A stretch of DNA of 64,000 bases from positions 186,001 to 250,000 of the forward strand of contig CAVUUV010000003.1 in the NCBI GenBank assembly GCA_963744905.1, read 5' to 3'. A program made the position numbers and the translations under genes. Positions 15,113 through 23,770 of the stretch are shown one piece after another. Positions within the stretch are counted from its first letter, which is position 1. Every line of letters begins with the position of its first letter. Source of the DNA: DATFFO01 sp963744905 (GTDB lineage Bacteria > Actinomycetota > Acidimicrobiia > Spongiisociales > ZC4RG35). The notes under the pieces are model-generated. The model did no database searches. It saw nothing but the letters and a program-made list of their open reading frames with translations, and was not told where the DNA came from.

Positions 15113-17872
15113 GTGGCTGCTCAGATCCCTTTCCCAGGCCCTCCCTCCCTGGGGCGCGGACTGGTGATCGAGCCCGGTGATCCGGTCCCGACCCGGGCCG
15201 CCTCCTGGCCCCGGGTAACCATCGACACCGTGGTCCTGGCGAACCCGTCCGACACCCTCAATCGGCTCGACCACTGGTGGCGGCACCGGGTGCCGTCGGT
15301 GGTGGAGCTGGCAGTGCCCTTCTCGACGCTTCGGGCGCCCGAGTCGATCATCGATCCCCCCTACACCCTCCGCCCTTCGTTCGAGTTCACCAGGGAAAGG
15401 CTGCACTACCTGGTGTGGATCAACCGCTACGACGGACGGGGCGGGCTCATGCGCTGGCATCACGGGGAGCGAGCCCTCGAGGTCGGAGCGCAGATCTCGC
15501 CCGGCGGCGATGCCGATGTGATGATCGATGGTCAGCCCCGCTGGGTAGACGGCGGTCCCCGCACCGCACGGGGCGACGACCCGGTGGTGGTCCACGTCGA
15601 GTCGGTGTGGTCGGGGAGCCTCGACCCCGACCGCTCTTCCCCTCCGGCGTCGGATCTGGCGCCCGACCAACTGGCGGCGGTGTCCCACCCGGGCGGCCCG
15701 GCCCGGATCATCGCCCCGGCCGGCTCGGGCAAGACCAGGGTCCTGACCGAGCGGTTCCGTCATCTCTTGATGGACCGGGGATGGAACCCCGACTGTGTCA
15801 CCGCTTTGGCCTACAACCGTCGGGCGGCCGAGGAGATGCGCGCCCGCCTGGGCGGCATCGGCCAGGCACACGTGCGAACTCTGCACGCCTTCGGGTACGA
15901 GATCCTGGGCCGGGCTCGTAACGGTCGCCCCAGATTGCTGGGCGAGCGCCAGGTGCGCCGCCTCCTCGACCGGCTGGCGCCGGTCAAGCCCCGCGCCAAC
16001 GAGGACGTTCATGCCCCCTACATCGAGGCCCTGTCCGAGATAAGAACCGCCCTCCGTTCACCCGACGAGGTGGAAGCGGAGCGCGATGACGTTCCCGGCC
16101 TGGCCGAGCTGTTCGAGCCATACCGGCAGGCCATGAGCAGTCAGGGGGCAATCGACCACGACGAACAGATCTACGGGGCCATCGAGGTCCTTCTGACCGA
16201 ATCCGGGCTGCGCTCCTGGGCCCAGTCACGCTGTCGGCACCTGCTGGTGGACGAGTTCCAGGACCTCACTCCGGCTCATCTGCTCATGGTCAGGCTTCTG
16301 GCCGCCCCCTCCTACGACGTATTCGGGGTGGGAGACGACGATCAGGTCATCTACGGCTACGCCGGGGCGACACCGGAGTTCCTCATCGACTATCACAGGT
16401 TCTTTCCCGGAGCGGACCATCACCAGCTGGAGGTGAATTATCGCTGCCCCGCACCCGTCGTGGAGGCGGCCACCACCCTGCTCACCCACAACCGGCGCCG
16501 GGTATCCAAGAAGACCCGCTCCGACTCCACCGCCACCACCGGGCTCGAGACCGTACGGATACCCGAGCCGGACATGGGCAGCCACCTGGTCGGCGTCGTA
16601 TCGGATCTGGTCGAGCGGACCGGTCCCGAGGGGGTGGCGGTTCTGTCGCGGATCAACGTGGGGCTCCTGGTCCCCCAGATCAGCTTGATGGAGGCGGGGA
16701 TAGCGGCCACCACCGTCCTGGATGAGGCCCTTCTGCAGCGATCGGGAGTGCGGGCCGCTCTCTCCTGGCTGCGCCTGGGCTCCTCGGTGGCACTCAACGA
16801 GCCCATGGACGGCTCCGACCTGGCCGAGGCGATTCGCCGCCCTCCCCGCAGCCTCTCCCCCGGGGTTCGCTCGGCTCTGGGCAATGGATTCTGGACCATC
16901 GATCGGCTGGCTTCGTTCGCCGAGGGCTCCAACGACAGCCGTACCCGGGATCGCCTCGGGGGTCTGGTCGATGATGTCGCCTACCTGGCCGCCATGGTCA
17001 CCGATGGGGGCTCTGTGGCCGACCAGCTAGGAGCCGTGCGTGATCGGATCGGCCTGGGCACTGTCCTGGACCGGCTCGACAATTCGCGTGCCCGCCCCAC
17101 CGGCGGGCACTCCGACGACCTCGACGCTCTCATCATCCTGGCTCACACCCATCCAACGGTGGAGGCGTTCGAGCCCTGGCTTCGCTCCAGTCTCCAGCAT
17201 CAGAGTCCTCCCCATGCCGAGGTGGTCAACCTCTCCACCGTGCATCGGGTCAAGGGCCTGGAGTGGCCACACGTGGTCGTGTGGGATGCCTCGGTGGGTT
17301 TGATGCCGCACCGACTCGCCTCGGACGTCGAGGAGGAGCGTCGGATCTTCCATGTGGCCCTGACCCGCTGCTCGGAGACGGTGACGGTGATCTCCCGGGC
17401 CGCCTCGCCGTCGCCTTTCGTGGGCGAGTTGTACCGTCCGGCCACCGAACAGGAGACCACCCGGTCGCCCGTCGTGGAGGTAGAGGCGAGACCGGATCTG
17501 GAACTCACCTGGCAGGGGTATCGGGCTACGGTGATCTCGGCCGAAGCACGGGCGGCCCTGGTCAAGGTGGGAAACGCCTCGATGATCCGGGTTCCCTGGG
17601 GCGAGACGGTGACCGTGGAGGGAAAGCGGGTGCGCCTGGTGGAGCCGGCAGGCCCCGGGCTCGACGAGGATCTGCTCGGACGGCTCAAGGAGTGGCGACG
17701 CAAGAGAGCCCAGGACGACGGGGTGCCGGCCTATGTCATCGCCCACGACGCCCATCTCGAATCGATCGCCTCCCGCCGACCCACCACGCTCGAGGAGCTG
17801 GCCCGGTGCGAGGGGATCGGGCCTTCCCGCCTGGACCGCTACGGCGACGACATCCTGGCCGTCGTGGGCTGA
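15113..17872 (+). CDS. UvrD/Rep-family DNA helicase with N-terminal extension and HRDC domain
   Basis: A superfamily 1 helicase of 919 residues. Motifs in order: Q-motif LAPDQLAAV (about 182), Walker A APAGSGKT (201-208), VDEFQDLTPAH, GDDDQVIYGYAGA, VNYRCPAPVVEA, NLSTVHRVKGLEWPHVV and RRIFHVALTRC. An HRDC-like domain ends the protein (TLEELARCEGIGPSRLDRYGDDIL), as in mycobacterial UvrD2. Unusually, about 180 residues precede the helicase core, with no motif I recognise. The GTG at 15113 is chosen because the frame upstream lies over the channel gene. Confidence 0.88.
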   Translation: MAAQIPFPGPPSLGRGLVIEPGDPVPTRAASWPRVTIDTVVLANPSDTLNRLDHWWRHRVPSVVELAVPFSTLRAPESIIDPPYTLRPSFEFTRERLHYLVWINRYDGRGGLMRWHHGERALEVGAQISPGGDADVMIDGQPRWVDGGPRTARGDDPVVVHVESVWSGSLDPDRSSPPASDLAPDQLAAVSHPGGPARIIAPAGSGKTRVLTERFRHLLMDRGWNPDCVTALAYNRRAAEEMRARLGGIGQAHVRTLHAFGYEILGRARNGRPRLLGERQVRRLLDRLAPVKPRANEDVHAPYIEALSEIRTALRSPDEVEAERDDVPGLAELFEPYRQAMSSQGAIDHDEQIYGAIEVLLTESGLRSWAQSRCRHLLVDEFQDLTPAHLLMVRLLAAPSYDVFGVGDDDQVIYGYAGATPEFLIDYHRFFPGADHHQLEVNYRCPAPVVEAATTLLTHNRRRVSKKTRSDSTATTGLETVRIPEPDMGSHLVGVVSDLVERTGPEGVAVLSRINVGLLVPQISLMEAGIAATTVLDEALLQRSGVRAALSWLRLGSSVALNEPMDGSDLAEAIRRPPRSLSPGVRSALGNGFWTIDRLASFAEGSNDSRTRDRLGGLVDDVAYLAAMVTDGGSVADQLGAVRDRIGLGTVLDRLDNSRARPTGGHSDDLDALIILAHTHPTVEAFEPWLRSSLQHQSPPHAEVVNLSTVHRVKGLEWPHVVVWDASVGLMPHRLASDVEEERRIFHVALTRCSETVTVISRAASPSPFVGELYRPATEQETTRSPVVEVEARPDLELTWQGYRATVISAEARAALVKVGNASMIRVPWGETVTVEGKRVRLVEPAGPGLDEDLLGRLKEWRRKRAQDDGVPAYVIAHDAHLESIASRRPTTLEELARCEGIGPSRLDRYGDDILAVVG

Positions 17873-17876
17873 TTCT

Positions 17877-17925
17877 CGTTTTGGCGCGACATTCGGGCCA
17901 CATGCTTCCGAAATGACGCGCCAGA
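17877..17925. repeat. Palindromic element, copy B, between convergent genes
   Basis: CGTTTTGGCGC and GCGCCAGA are separated by exactly 30 nt that contain an inner TTCGG/CCGAA pair. This is the same layout as the element at 10138-10191 although the inner sequence differs. It fills the gap between the converging stops of the helicase and surE. Confidence 0.6.
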
Positions 17926-17926
17926 G

Positions 17927-18715
17927 TCAGGACTCGAGCACCGCCCGCACCTCGCCGGGCACGTCGGCGGCGGCCGGCATGCGAATCGGGGTGATGGAGA
18001 CCACCCCGTCGTGAGCGGCGTCGATGTCGCTGCCCTCGACCGTGTCGAACTCGGTGATCCCGCCCCCGTAGCCGTGCACGAACCGCCCCTCTCCGTCGGG
18101 AGTGAAGAGCCGGTCGTAACCGACCCGGGCGATGGTGGTGACACGGCGCGGGGTGGAGTCGTCGGCGTCGAAAGGGACGTTGATCGAGACGACGTCGGCA
18201 TGGCCGTACAGGCCGGAACGTCGCACCGAACCCGCCAGGCTCACGGTCAGATCGGCCAGCCGCTTCCAACCCGGCTCCGAGTCGGGAGACTCAGCCCGGG
18301 CCCGCCAGGCATGCCAGTCGGTCATGGTGCCGGTCGACACCGCCAGGGCCGGAATGCCCGATATCCAGGCCTCGACCGCCGCCCCCACGGTGCCCGACGA
18401 CATGAGAAACCCGGCCCCATGGTTGTAGCCCAGGTTGATGCCGGACACGACCAGGTCCGGAGCCGGCCCACCCAGGGAATGCACACCGAGCTGCACGGCG
18501 TCGGCCGGATAGCCGCTGGTCTCGTACATGGCCATCCCGCCCCGCTCGGTCTCCAGGAGGGTGACGGGCTCGAAGCGGGTGATGGCCTTGCCCACCCAGG
18601 ATCTCTCCCGGTCCGGGACGACTACGGTCACCTCCCCCATCGAACCGAGCGCCCGGGCCAGGGGTACCAGGGCGGGGGCGTCGATCCCGTCGTCGTTGGT
18701 GACGAGGATCCTCAC
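17927..18715 (-). CDS. surE: 5'/3'-nucleotidase SurE
   Basis: A metal-dependent nucleoside-monophosphate phosphatase, 262 residues. Family motifs: RILVTNDDGIDAPAL with the metal-binding Asp pair at the N-terminus, VVVPDRERSWVGKAIT, and VVSGINLGYNHGAGFLMSSGTVGAAVEA. The GTG at 18715 lies in a GTGA overlap with the alpha/beta hydrolase stop, which makes the start reliable and couples the two genes. In the C-terminal third INVPFDADDSTPRRVTTIARVGYD matches the usual SurE pattern. Confidence 0.92.
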   Translation of the reverse strand: MRILVTNDDGIDAPALVPLARALGSMGEVTVVVPDRERSWVGKAITRFEPVTLLETERGGMAMYETSGYPADAVQLGVHSLGGPAPDLVVSGINLGYNHGAGFLMSSGTVGAAVEAWISGIPALAVSTGTMTDWHAWRARAESPDSEPGWKRLADLTVSLAGSVRRSGLYGHADVVSINVPFDADDSTPRRVTTIARVGYDRLFTPDGEGRFVHGYGGGITEFDTVEGSDIDAAHDGVVSITPIRMPAAADVPGEVRAVLES

Positions 18716-19599
18716 GCCGCTGCCGCCCGAACCAACCAGCCACGGACCAGGTCGGTGAAGGTCCGGGGAACCTCCAGCATGGCAATGTGCCCCACGTCCT
18801 CGAGGATCCTTATCTCCCAGTCCGGACGCAAACACCCCACTCGCTGCACCGCCTGGTGAGACACCAGACGATCTTCCTTGCCCTGCACCACCAGGGCAGG
18901 AGCTGGGATCTGGCTGATCATCCGGTCATAGCTGAAGCGCCTGAGCAACATGGCGATGAGGGTGCGGGTGGCCTCGATGAAGGACTCGTCCCAGCCTCCC
19001 ATTTCGGCCCGGCGGCGAGTCAGGTCCACATGCGCCTCGAACACCTCGGGCGAAAGCCGCTCGGGATGAGGCGTACACAGATCGAGCGTGAGGCGCACCG
19101 ACTCCTCCGGTGTCATGCCTGTGCGGCGCCCGGCCACCGCTGCCTTGGCCAGCCCCGGGACGAGGATCAGGCCGAACCCCGCCACCACCTTGGGGTCGAG
19201 GGTGAGATGGCGGGGGCGAGGCACCGCCGGCGAGACGAGCACCAGGCCCCGGACCGTCTCTGGTTGGGCGGCGGCCTGGGCCATGGCGAGGGCCCCGCCC
19301 ATCGAGTTGGCCACCACCAGGGCCGGCGCGTCGAGGCTGGTCAGATAACGGCCCAGAACGGCCCGGTTGGCCTCCACCGAGGCCGAACGACCCAGTGTTG
19401 GGGTGAGACCGAAACCGACCAGGTCGATGGCGGTGACGTGACCCAGTGCTCCCAAGCCCTCGGCACAGGCCACCCAGTTGACATGCGAACCGCCCAACCC
19501 GTGCACGCACACCACCGGGCTGCCCCGACCGCCGAAGTCGGCGATGTGGACTGGGCCATCGCCCAGGTCGATGAACCGCGAACCGATGGGCTGAAGCAT
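18712..19599 (-). CDS. Alpha/beta hydrolase
   Basis: A 295-residue alpha/beta-hydrolase fold protein. The oxyanion strand VVCVHGLGGSHVNW comes first, then a nucleophile elbow VVANSMGGALA (Ser in N-S-M-G-G, a variant of GxSxG), an acid residue in VVQGKEDRLVS and the catalytic His in LEDVGHIAMLE. The substrate is not predictable; esterases, lactonases and meta-cleavage hydrolases share these motifs. It overlaps surE by 4 bp and diverges from the small gene at 19659. Confidence 0.88.
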   Translation of the reverse strand: MLQPIGSRFIDLGDGPVHIADFGGRGSPVVCVHGLGGSHVNWVACAEGLGALGHVTAIDLVGFGLTPTLGRSASVEANRAVLGRYLTSLDAPALVVANSMGGALAMAQAAAQPETVRGLVLVSPAVPRPRHLTLDPKVVAGFGLILVPGLAKAAVAGRRTGMTPEESVRLTLDLCTPHPERLSPEVFEAHVDLTRRRAEMGGWDESFIEATRTLIAMLLRRFSYDRMISQIPAPALVVQGKEDRLVSHQAVQRVGCLRPDWEIRILEDVGHIAMLEVPRTFTDLVRGWLVRAAAA

Positions 19600-19658
19600 G
19601 CCCAGAGGGTAGATCGGGTTGCCACTGAATCACTCATGGCTCCATCTACCCTGGGTCC

Positions 19659-19931
19659 GTGGCCAGCGAACGAGACATCCTCCAGACCGCATCCGAGCGT
19701 CTCCTGCGCGCCGTCGAGCGCGGCACCGGCACCAGCTTCGACGCCGAAGAGGTGCGTGTGCTGGGGCGTCTCATCCACGCCATCTCTTCGGTGGCTTTGG
19801 GAACCGCCGCTGGACGTGAGGCCTGCGCTGTGTGTGGTCGGGCCGAACACAAGCCCCAGGTGGTCGGAACCTATCCCAAGCATGCCTACCAGCGGGCCAT
19901 CCTGGTCCCGCTGGCAGAGAACGAAGAGTGA
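19659..19931 (+). CDS. Small conserved-looking protein with CxxC
   Basis: A 90-residue protein I do not recognise. The N-terminal half is helical (RDILQTASERLLRAVERGTG). The middle has CAVCGRAEH (Cys 56 and 59, His 64), which could bind a metal but lacks a second CxxC pair. The GTG at 19659 is 59 bp from the divergent hydrolase start. Its TGA overlaps the GTG of the DUF402 gene, so the two are probably one transcript. Confidence 0.6.
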   Translation: MASERDILQTASERLLRAVERGTGTSFDAEEVRVLGRLIHAISSVALGTAAGREACAVCGRAEHKPQVVGTYPKHAYQRAILVPLAENEE

Positions 19932-20437
19932 GCCGGCCGGTCACGGTCCAGTACTACAAGTATCCCGATGTCCTCCATTGGCGCCACGAGCTGACCCTCC
20001 TGGGAGACGACCGTCACGGAACCTGGCTTGGTGCCACCGTCGGAACGGTGGTCCAGCGGGGCATGGAGCCGCCCCGAACCATGCGCCGGTATTTCGTCCA
20101 GCTCATCTCACCCGAGAGCTGGTGGACGGCACTGTTCAACGGACCCAATCCTGACGAGATGGAGGTGTATGTGGACGTGACGACACCTCCCGTTTGGCCG
20201 GACCCGGGCCGGGTCGAAATGATCGATCTCGACCTCGACGTCGTTCGCCGAGTGGACGGCACCGTCTACGTCGACGACGAGGACGAGTTCGAGGAGCACC
20301 GGGTCAGCCTGGGCTACCCGCCTGCCATGGCGGATATGGCCCGCACGGTGGCCGCTCGCTTGGCCATCGCCCTGGAGCAGCGCCGCCCTCCCTTCGACGA
20401 GGAAGCGACGACCTGGCTGGAGATGGTGTCCGGTTAG
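19928..20437 (+). CDS. DUF402 domain protein
   Basis: A 169-residue protein with the DUF402 fold. The core VEMIDLDLDVVRRVDGTVYVDDEDEFEEHRVSLGYPPAMADMAR carries the acidic metal-binding residues of the family. Some DUF402 proteins hydrolyse nucleoside tri/diphosphates, and others are phosphatase domains in tRNA or RNA enzymes; no further domain is present here. The GTG at 19928 is set by the GTGA overlap with the upstream gene. The TAG stop lies inside the MITE-end remnant at 20434-20449 and overlaps the convergent ABC-F stop. Confidence 0.85.
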   Translation: MSRPVTVQYYKYPDVLHWRHELTLLGDDRHGTWLGATVGTVVQRGMEPPRTMRRYFVQLISPESWWTALFNGPNPDEMEVYVDVTTPPVWPDPGRVEMIDLDLDVVRRVDGTVYVDDEDEFEEHRVSLGYPPAMADMARTVAARLAIALEQRRPPFDEEATTWLEMVSG

Positions 20438-20449
20438 GAGCCTGTTGGA
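20434..20449 (+). mobile_element. Solitary MITE terminus
   Basis: TTAG followed by GAGCCTGTTGGA is identical to the first 12 bases of the 160-bp element at 6955, 7119 and 50746, preceded by a YTAR-type tetranucleotide. Similarity stops after 12 bases. TTAG supplies the TAG stop of the DUF402 gene and, on the other strand, the TAA stop of the ABC-F gene. Confidence 0.55.
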
Positions 20450-22056
20450 CCTTGGCTCAGGCCAATGCCACCAGGTCCAGCATCGACATCGTCGAAGAAG
20501 GAGGCCTCGCCCTCGGGCATGACGATCGCCTTCTCGGGGACGAGACGGGCCACGAAGTCGGTGTCGTGGCTGACCAGGACGATGGTGCCCTGGTACTGAC
20601 CCAGCGCCCACAGGAGCGCCTCCTTGGCCTGGGGGTCGAGGTTGTTGGTGGGCTCGTCCAGCAACAGGACATTGGGACGGGACATGACCAGCATGGCCAG
20701 GGCCAGCTTGGTCTTCTCCCCTCCGGAGAGGGTGGCGGCGTCCTGGTCGATGCGATCGGCGAGGAGGAAATGGCCCAGCACGGTTCTCAGCACCTGGTCG
20801 GGCTGGTCGCTCACCTGGCGGAGATGGTCCAGAACCGATCGACCCGCCACGATCTGCTCGTGCTCCTGGGCGTAATAGCCCACCGTGGTCTTGTGGCCCA
20901 ACTCGACCGAGCCCAGGTCGGGGCTCTCGATACCCGCCAGAATGCGCAGGAGGGTGGTCTTGCCGGCCCCGTTGAGCCCCAGGATCAGGATCCGCTCACC
21001 CCGGTTGGTGTCCACGTCCACGTCCACGAACACCAGGTTGTCCCCGTAGGACTTGGCCAGGCCATGGGCGGAGATGGGCGTTTGCCCCGACGGCTCCGGC
21101 TGAGGGAACGCAACCGAAACCGCTTTGCCTCGTCTCTGCACCTCGACCAGTTCCCGCTTCATACGCTCCACGCGTGACTCCATCGAGCGAGCCACCCGGG
21201 CCATCTTCTGGCTCGAACCCTTGAAGCGGCGGATATTGGACTCCAGCCGGGCGATCTCGTCGTCCTGACGGCGCCGCTCCCGCTCCTTTTGCCGGCGTCG
21301 CCGCTCCCGCTCGGACAGGTAATGGCTGTAATTGCCCCGGTAGGCCTCGATCTCGCCTCCTTCCAGGGCCAGGACGGAGGTGATTGCCTCGTCGAGAAGA
21401 GGGAGATCGTGGCTGACCAACAGCAGGCCACCTCGATAGGCGCGCAGGTAGTCGATCAACCAGGCCTTGGCGTCGAGGTCCAGATGGTTGGTCGGCTCGT
21501 CCAGGAGGAGCACGTCGGTCTCGGCGAAGAGGATCCTGGCCAGCTCCACCCGTCGTCTCTGGCCACCGGACATGGTGGCGATGGGCTGGTCGAGATCAGC
21601 CGACGTGATGCCCAGGGAGGCCGCCACCCGCTTCGCCTCGGCCTCGGCCACGAAACCGCCTTTGGCCTCGAATTCGTCGTGAAGCCGGGCGAAGCGGCGG
21701 ATGGCACCGTCTCGCGCCTCCCCTTCCAAACGCTCGATCTTGCGTCGGGTATCTTCCATCCTCCGTAACATGGCCCCGATCTGGCGGGCGGCCAGGATCC
21801 GCTCCAGGGCGGTGAGGTCGGAGCGCTCCAGATCCGGTGGCTCGCTCTCCTGGGAGAAGTAACCCAGGTTCCCCGAGCGCACGACAGATCCGGAACTGGC
21901 GGGCAGATAGCCCACCAGGGTCTTGATCAGAGTCGACTTGCCGGCTCCGTTGCGTCCCACCAGACCTACCTTGTCTCCGGGCTGCACACTGAAGGAGACC
22001 CCGTCCATGAGAGTGACCGGGCCGACGTCGATGCGGAGATCCTTGACGACGAACAC
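20434..22056 (-). CDS. ABC-F family ATPase
   Basis: A 540-residue soluble protein with two ABC ATPase domains and no membrane segment, the ABC-F layout of ribosome-associated translation factors. Domain 1: Walker A GRNGAGKS, signature MSGGQRRR, Walker B LLLDEPTNHLD. Domain 2: GLNGAGKTT, LSGGEKTK, LLLDEPTNNLD. Between them is an Arg/Glu-rich linker (about 250-330) of the P-site tRNA-interaction type. The start is GTG at 22056. The last residues (LSQGPTGS) are encoded by the MITE-end sequence, so the native C-terminus may have been altered. Confidence 0.9.
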   Translation of the reverse strand: MFVVKDLRIDVGPVTLMDGVSFSVQPGDKVGLVGRNGAGKSTLIKTLVGYLPASSGSVVRSGNLGYFSQESEPPDLERSDLTALERILAARQIGAMLRRMEDTRRKIERLEGEARDGAIRRFARLHDEFEAKGGFVAEAEAKRVAASLGITSADLDQPIATMSGGQRRRVELARILFAETDVLLLDEPTNHLDLDAKAWLIDYLRAYRGGLLLVSHDLPLLDEAITSVLALEGGEIEAYRGNYSHYLSERERRRRQKERERRRQDDEIARLESNIRRFKGSSQKMARVARSMESRVERMKRELVEVQRRGKAVSVAFPQPEPSGQTPISAHGLAKSYGDNLVFVDVDVDTNRGERILILGLNGAGKTTLLRILAGIESPDLGSVELGHKTTVGYYAQEHEQIVAGRSVLDHLRQVSDQPDQVLRTVLGHFLLADRIDQDAATLSGGEKTKLALAMLVMSRPNVLLLDEPTNNLDPQAKEALLWALGQYQGTIVLVSHDTDFVARLVPEKAIVMPEGEASFFDDVDAGPGGIGLSQGPTGS

Positions 22057-22105
22057 CGTGCTCAGGTTATGGCCGGGGAGATCGGGTCCGCCACCGGATT
22101 AACGC

Positions 22106-22855
22106 TCAGCGATACTCCGGATTGGCATAGTCCTCCCGGCAACCGGCATCCCACTCCCTCCTCTGGTTGCCGTGGACGGGTATGCCGCCCCGATCCTTGA
22201 GCATCCGGGCCAGATGGAGGAGGTTCCAGGTCATGAAGGTGGTGTTTCGGTTGGTGAAGTCGTTCTCGGGCCCGCCCGATCCGGGGTCGAGATAGGACGG
22301 TCCCGGTCCCGCCTCCCCTATCCATCCGGCGTCCGCCTGAGGAGGGATGGTGAAGCCCAGATGCTGGAGCGAATAGAGGACGTTCATCGAGCAGTGCTTG
22401 ATGCCATCCTCGTTGCCGGTAACCATGCAGCCTCCCACCCTGCCGTAGTAGGCATACTGGCCGTCGGCATTGAGAAGGCTGCTGTTCCCGTACAGGCGCT
22501 CGATGACCCGCGTGCAGACCGACGACTTCTCGCCCAGCCAGATCGGGGTGCCAAGAACGAGGATGTCGGCCTCCATCACCCGCTCGAAGATCCCGGGCCA
22601 ATCGTCGTGCTCAAAGCCATATTCGGTCATGTCGGGCCACACCCCCGGAGGTATGTCGTGGTCCACCGCCCGCAACAGCTCCACGCTCACACCCTGGCCT
22701 CGCATGATCTCGATGGACGTAGCCATCAACCCGGCCGTGTTCGAGAGCTCGGGTGACCGCTTCAGGGTGCAGTTGATGAACACCGCCCGAAGGTCGGAGA
22801 AGTCCCAGCGGTTCTGGGAGGCCAGCTGCTCTTGATACCGGTTGAGAATCGCCAC
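22106..22855 (-). CDS. Flavodoxin-like NAD(P)H:FMN oxidoreductase family protein
   Basis: A 249-residue protein of the flavodoxin-fold reductase superfamily. After about 22 leader residues comes the first strand and phosphate-binding loop (AVFINCTLKRSPELSNTAGL), then the flavin-contact segment ADILVLGTPIWLGEKSSVCTRVIERLYG and GCMVTGNEDGIKHCSMNVLYSLQHLGF. It probably binds FMN. Substrate and physiological partner are unknown. It lies 23 nt downstream of the Mca-type gene on the same strand, so a shared transcript and a redox or thiol role are possible. Confidence 0.8.
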   Translation of the reverse strand: MAILNRYQEQLASQNRWDFSDLRAVFINCTLKRSPELSNTAGLMATSIEIMRGQGVSVELLRAVDHDIPPGVWPDMTEYGFEHDDWPGIFERVMEADILVLGTPIWLGEKSSVCTRVIERLYGNSSLLNADGQYAYYGRVGGCMVTGNEDGIKHCSMNVLYSLQHLGFTIPPQADAGWIGEAGPGPSYLDPGSGGPENDFTNRNTTFMTWNLLHLARMLKDRGGIPVHGNQRREWDAGCREDYANPEYR

Positions 22856-22878
22856 TTGGGACTCCTTGGTCTGAACGG

Positions 22879-23715
22879 TCAGAGCCCGGCGAACAGGTCA
22901 CCCCGGTCCGCGACGTCAACCGAGCTGTGGACCCTGTAGAAGGACTCCAGACCCACCACTTCCTCCCGGACGTCCTCATCGACACGCAGCATGAACCAGT
23001 CGTCGGGTATCTGACTCCTGTGGGCACGCAGCGCCTTCAGCTTGGTGTCTATCCATCTGGACGTGTCGACGAAGGTGAGCAGCTCGTCGGGTGTTCCGCT
23101 CACTGCGGCCCGGTCGAATTCCTCCTGGCTGATCTCACCGGCCGCCAGCCGCAGCTCGGCGAACCTGCGCCGGCGGCTTCGGGGCCACGACGACCAATAG
23201 ACCTTGGGCACGATCCAGGGCTCCTCGTCCTCGCCCAGCGGATATCGAGCCAGGTCCATGGCGGCCCAGACGGCGGCCAGGCCGACCCGGTGCACCTGGA
23301 TGTGGTCGGGGTGCCCGTAACCACCGTAGGGGTCGTAGATGGTCATGACGTCAGGGCGGAAACGGCGGATGTGGGAAATCACCTCTCCCACCGCCTCGTC
23401 GAAGTCCGCCTGCCAGAAGGACCCGGGGTGGAAGTTGGAGTCCTCTCCCATCATGCCCGAGTCGCGATAGCCCAGGAACTCCTGGTTGCCCACGCCGAGG
23501 ATGTCCATGGCGTCGGCCATCTCTTCGGCCCGGACTTCTGCCAGACGGGGTCGGATGGCGTCGGGGTCGTCGTAGTTGTGTATCTCGCCCTCGGCCCCGT
23601 CGGTGGCGGTCAGCACCATGGTGGGCCGACCCTCCGCGGCGGCCTGAGCCAGTAAGCCACCAGTCTGGATGACCTCGTCGTCGGGGTGGGCATGGAAGGA
23701 GAGAAGACCGGACAT
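22879..23715 (-). CDS. mca: Mycothiol S-conjugate amidase-type deacetylase
   Basis: A zinc-dependent PIG-L/LmbE-family amidase of 278 residues. The metal motif HAHPDDE is at residues 8-14, and the later GGYGHPDHIQVHR supplies the third ligand. The length and the tail (WIDTKLKALRAHRSQIPDDWF, then ESFYRVHS) match mycothiol conjugate amidase, which cleaves mycothiol S-conjugates during detoxification. MshB, the paralogous deacetylase of mycothiol synthesis, is the alternative. The ATG at 23715 begins MSGLLSFHAHPDDE; the frame extends upstream without family similarity. Confidence 0.82.
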   Translation of the reverse strand: MSGLLSFHAHPDDEVIQTGGLLAQAAAEGRPTMVLTATDGAEGEIHNYDDPDAIRPRLAEVRAEEMADAMDILGVGNQEFLGYRDSGMMGEDSNFHPGSFWQADFDEAVGEVISHIRRFRPDVMTIYDPYGGYGHPDHIQVHRVGLAAVWAAMDLARYPLGEDEEPWIVPKVYWSSWPRSRRRRFAELRLAAGEISQEEFDRAAVSGTPDELLTFVDTSRWIDTKLKALRAHRSQIPDDWFMLRVDEDVREEVVGLESFYRVHSSVDVADRGDLFAGL

Positions 23716-23770
23716 GGCCCACCAAGGTACCAGCACGGCAGTCCCATGCGGCTGGGTAAGGTCCCTGGCG

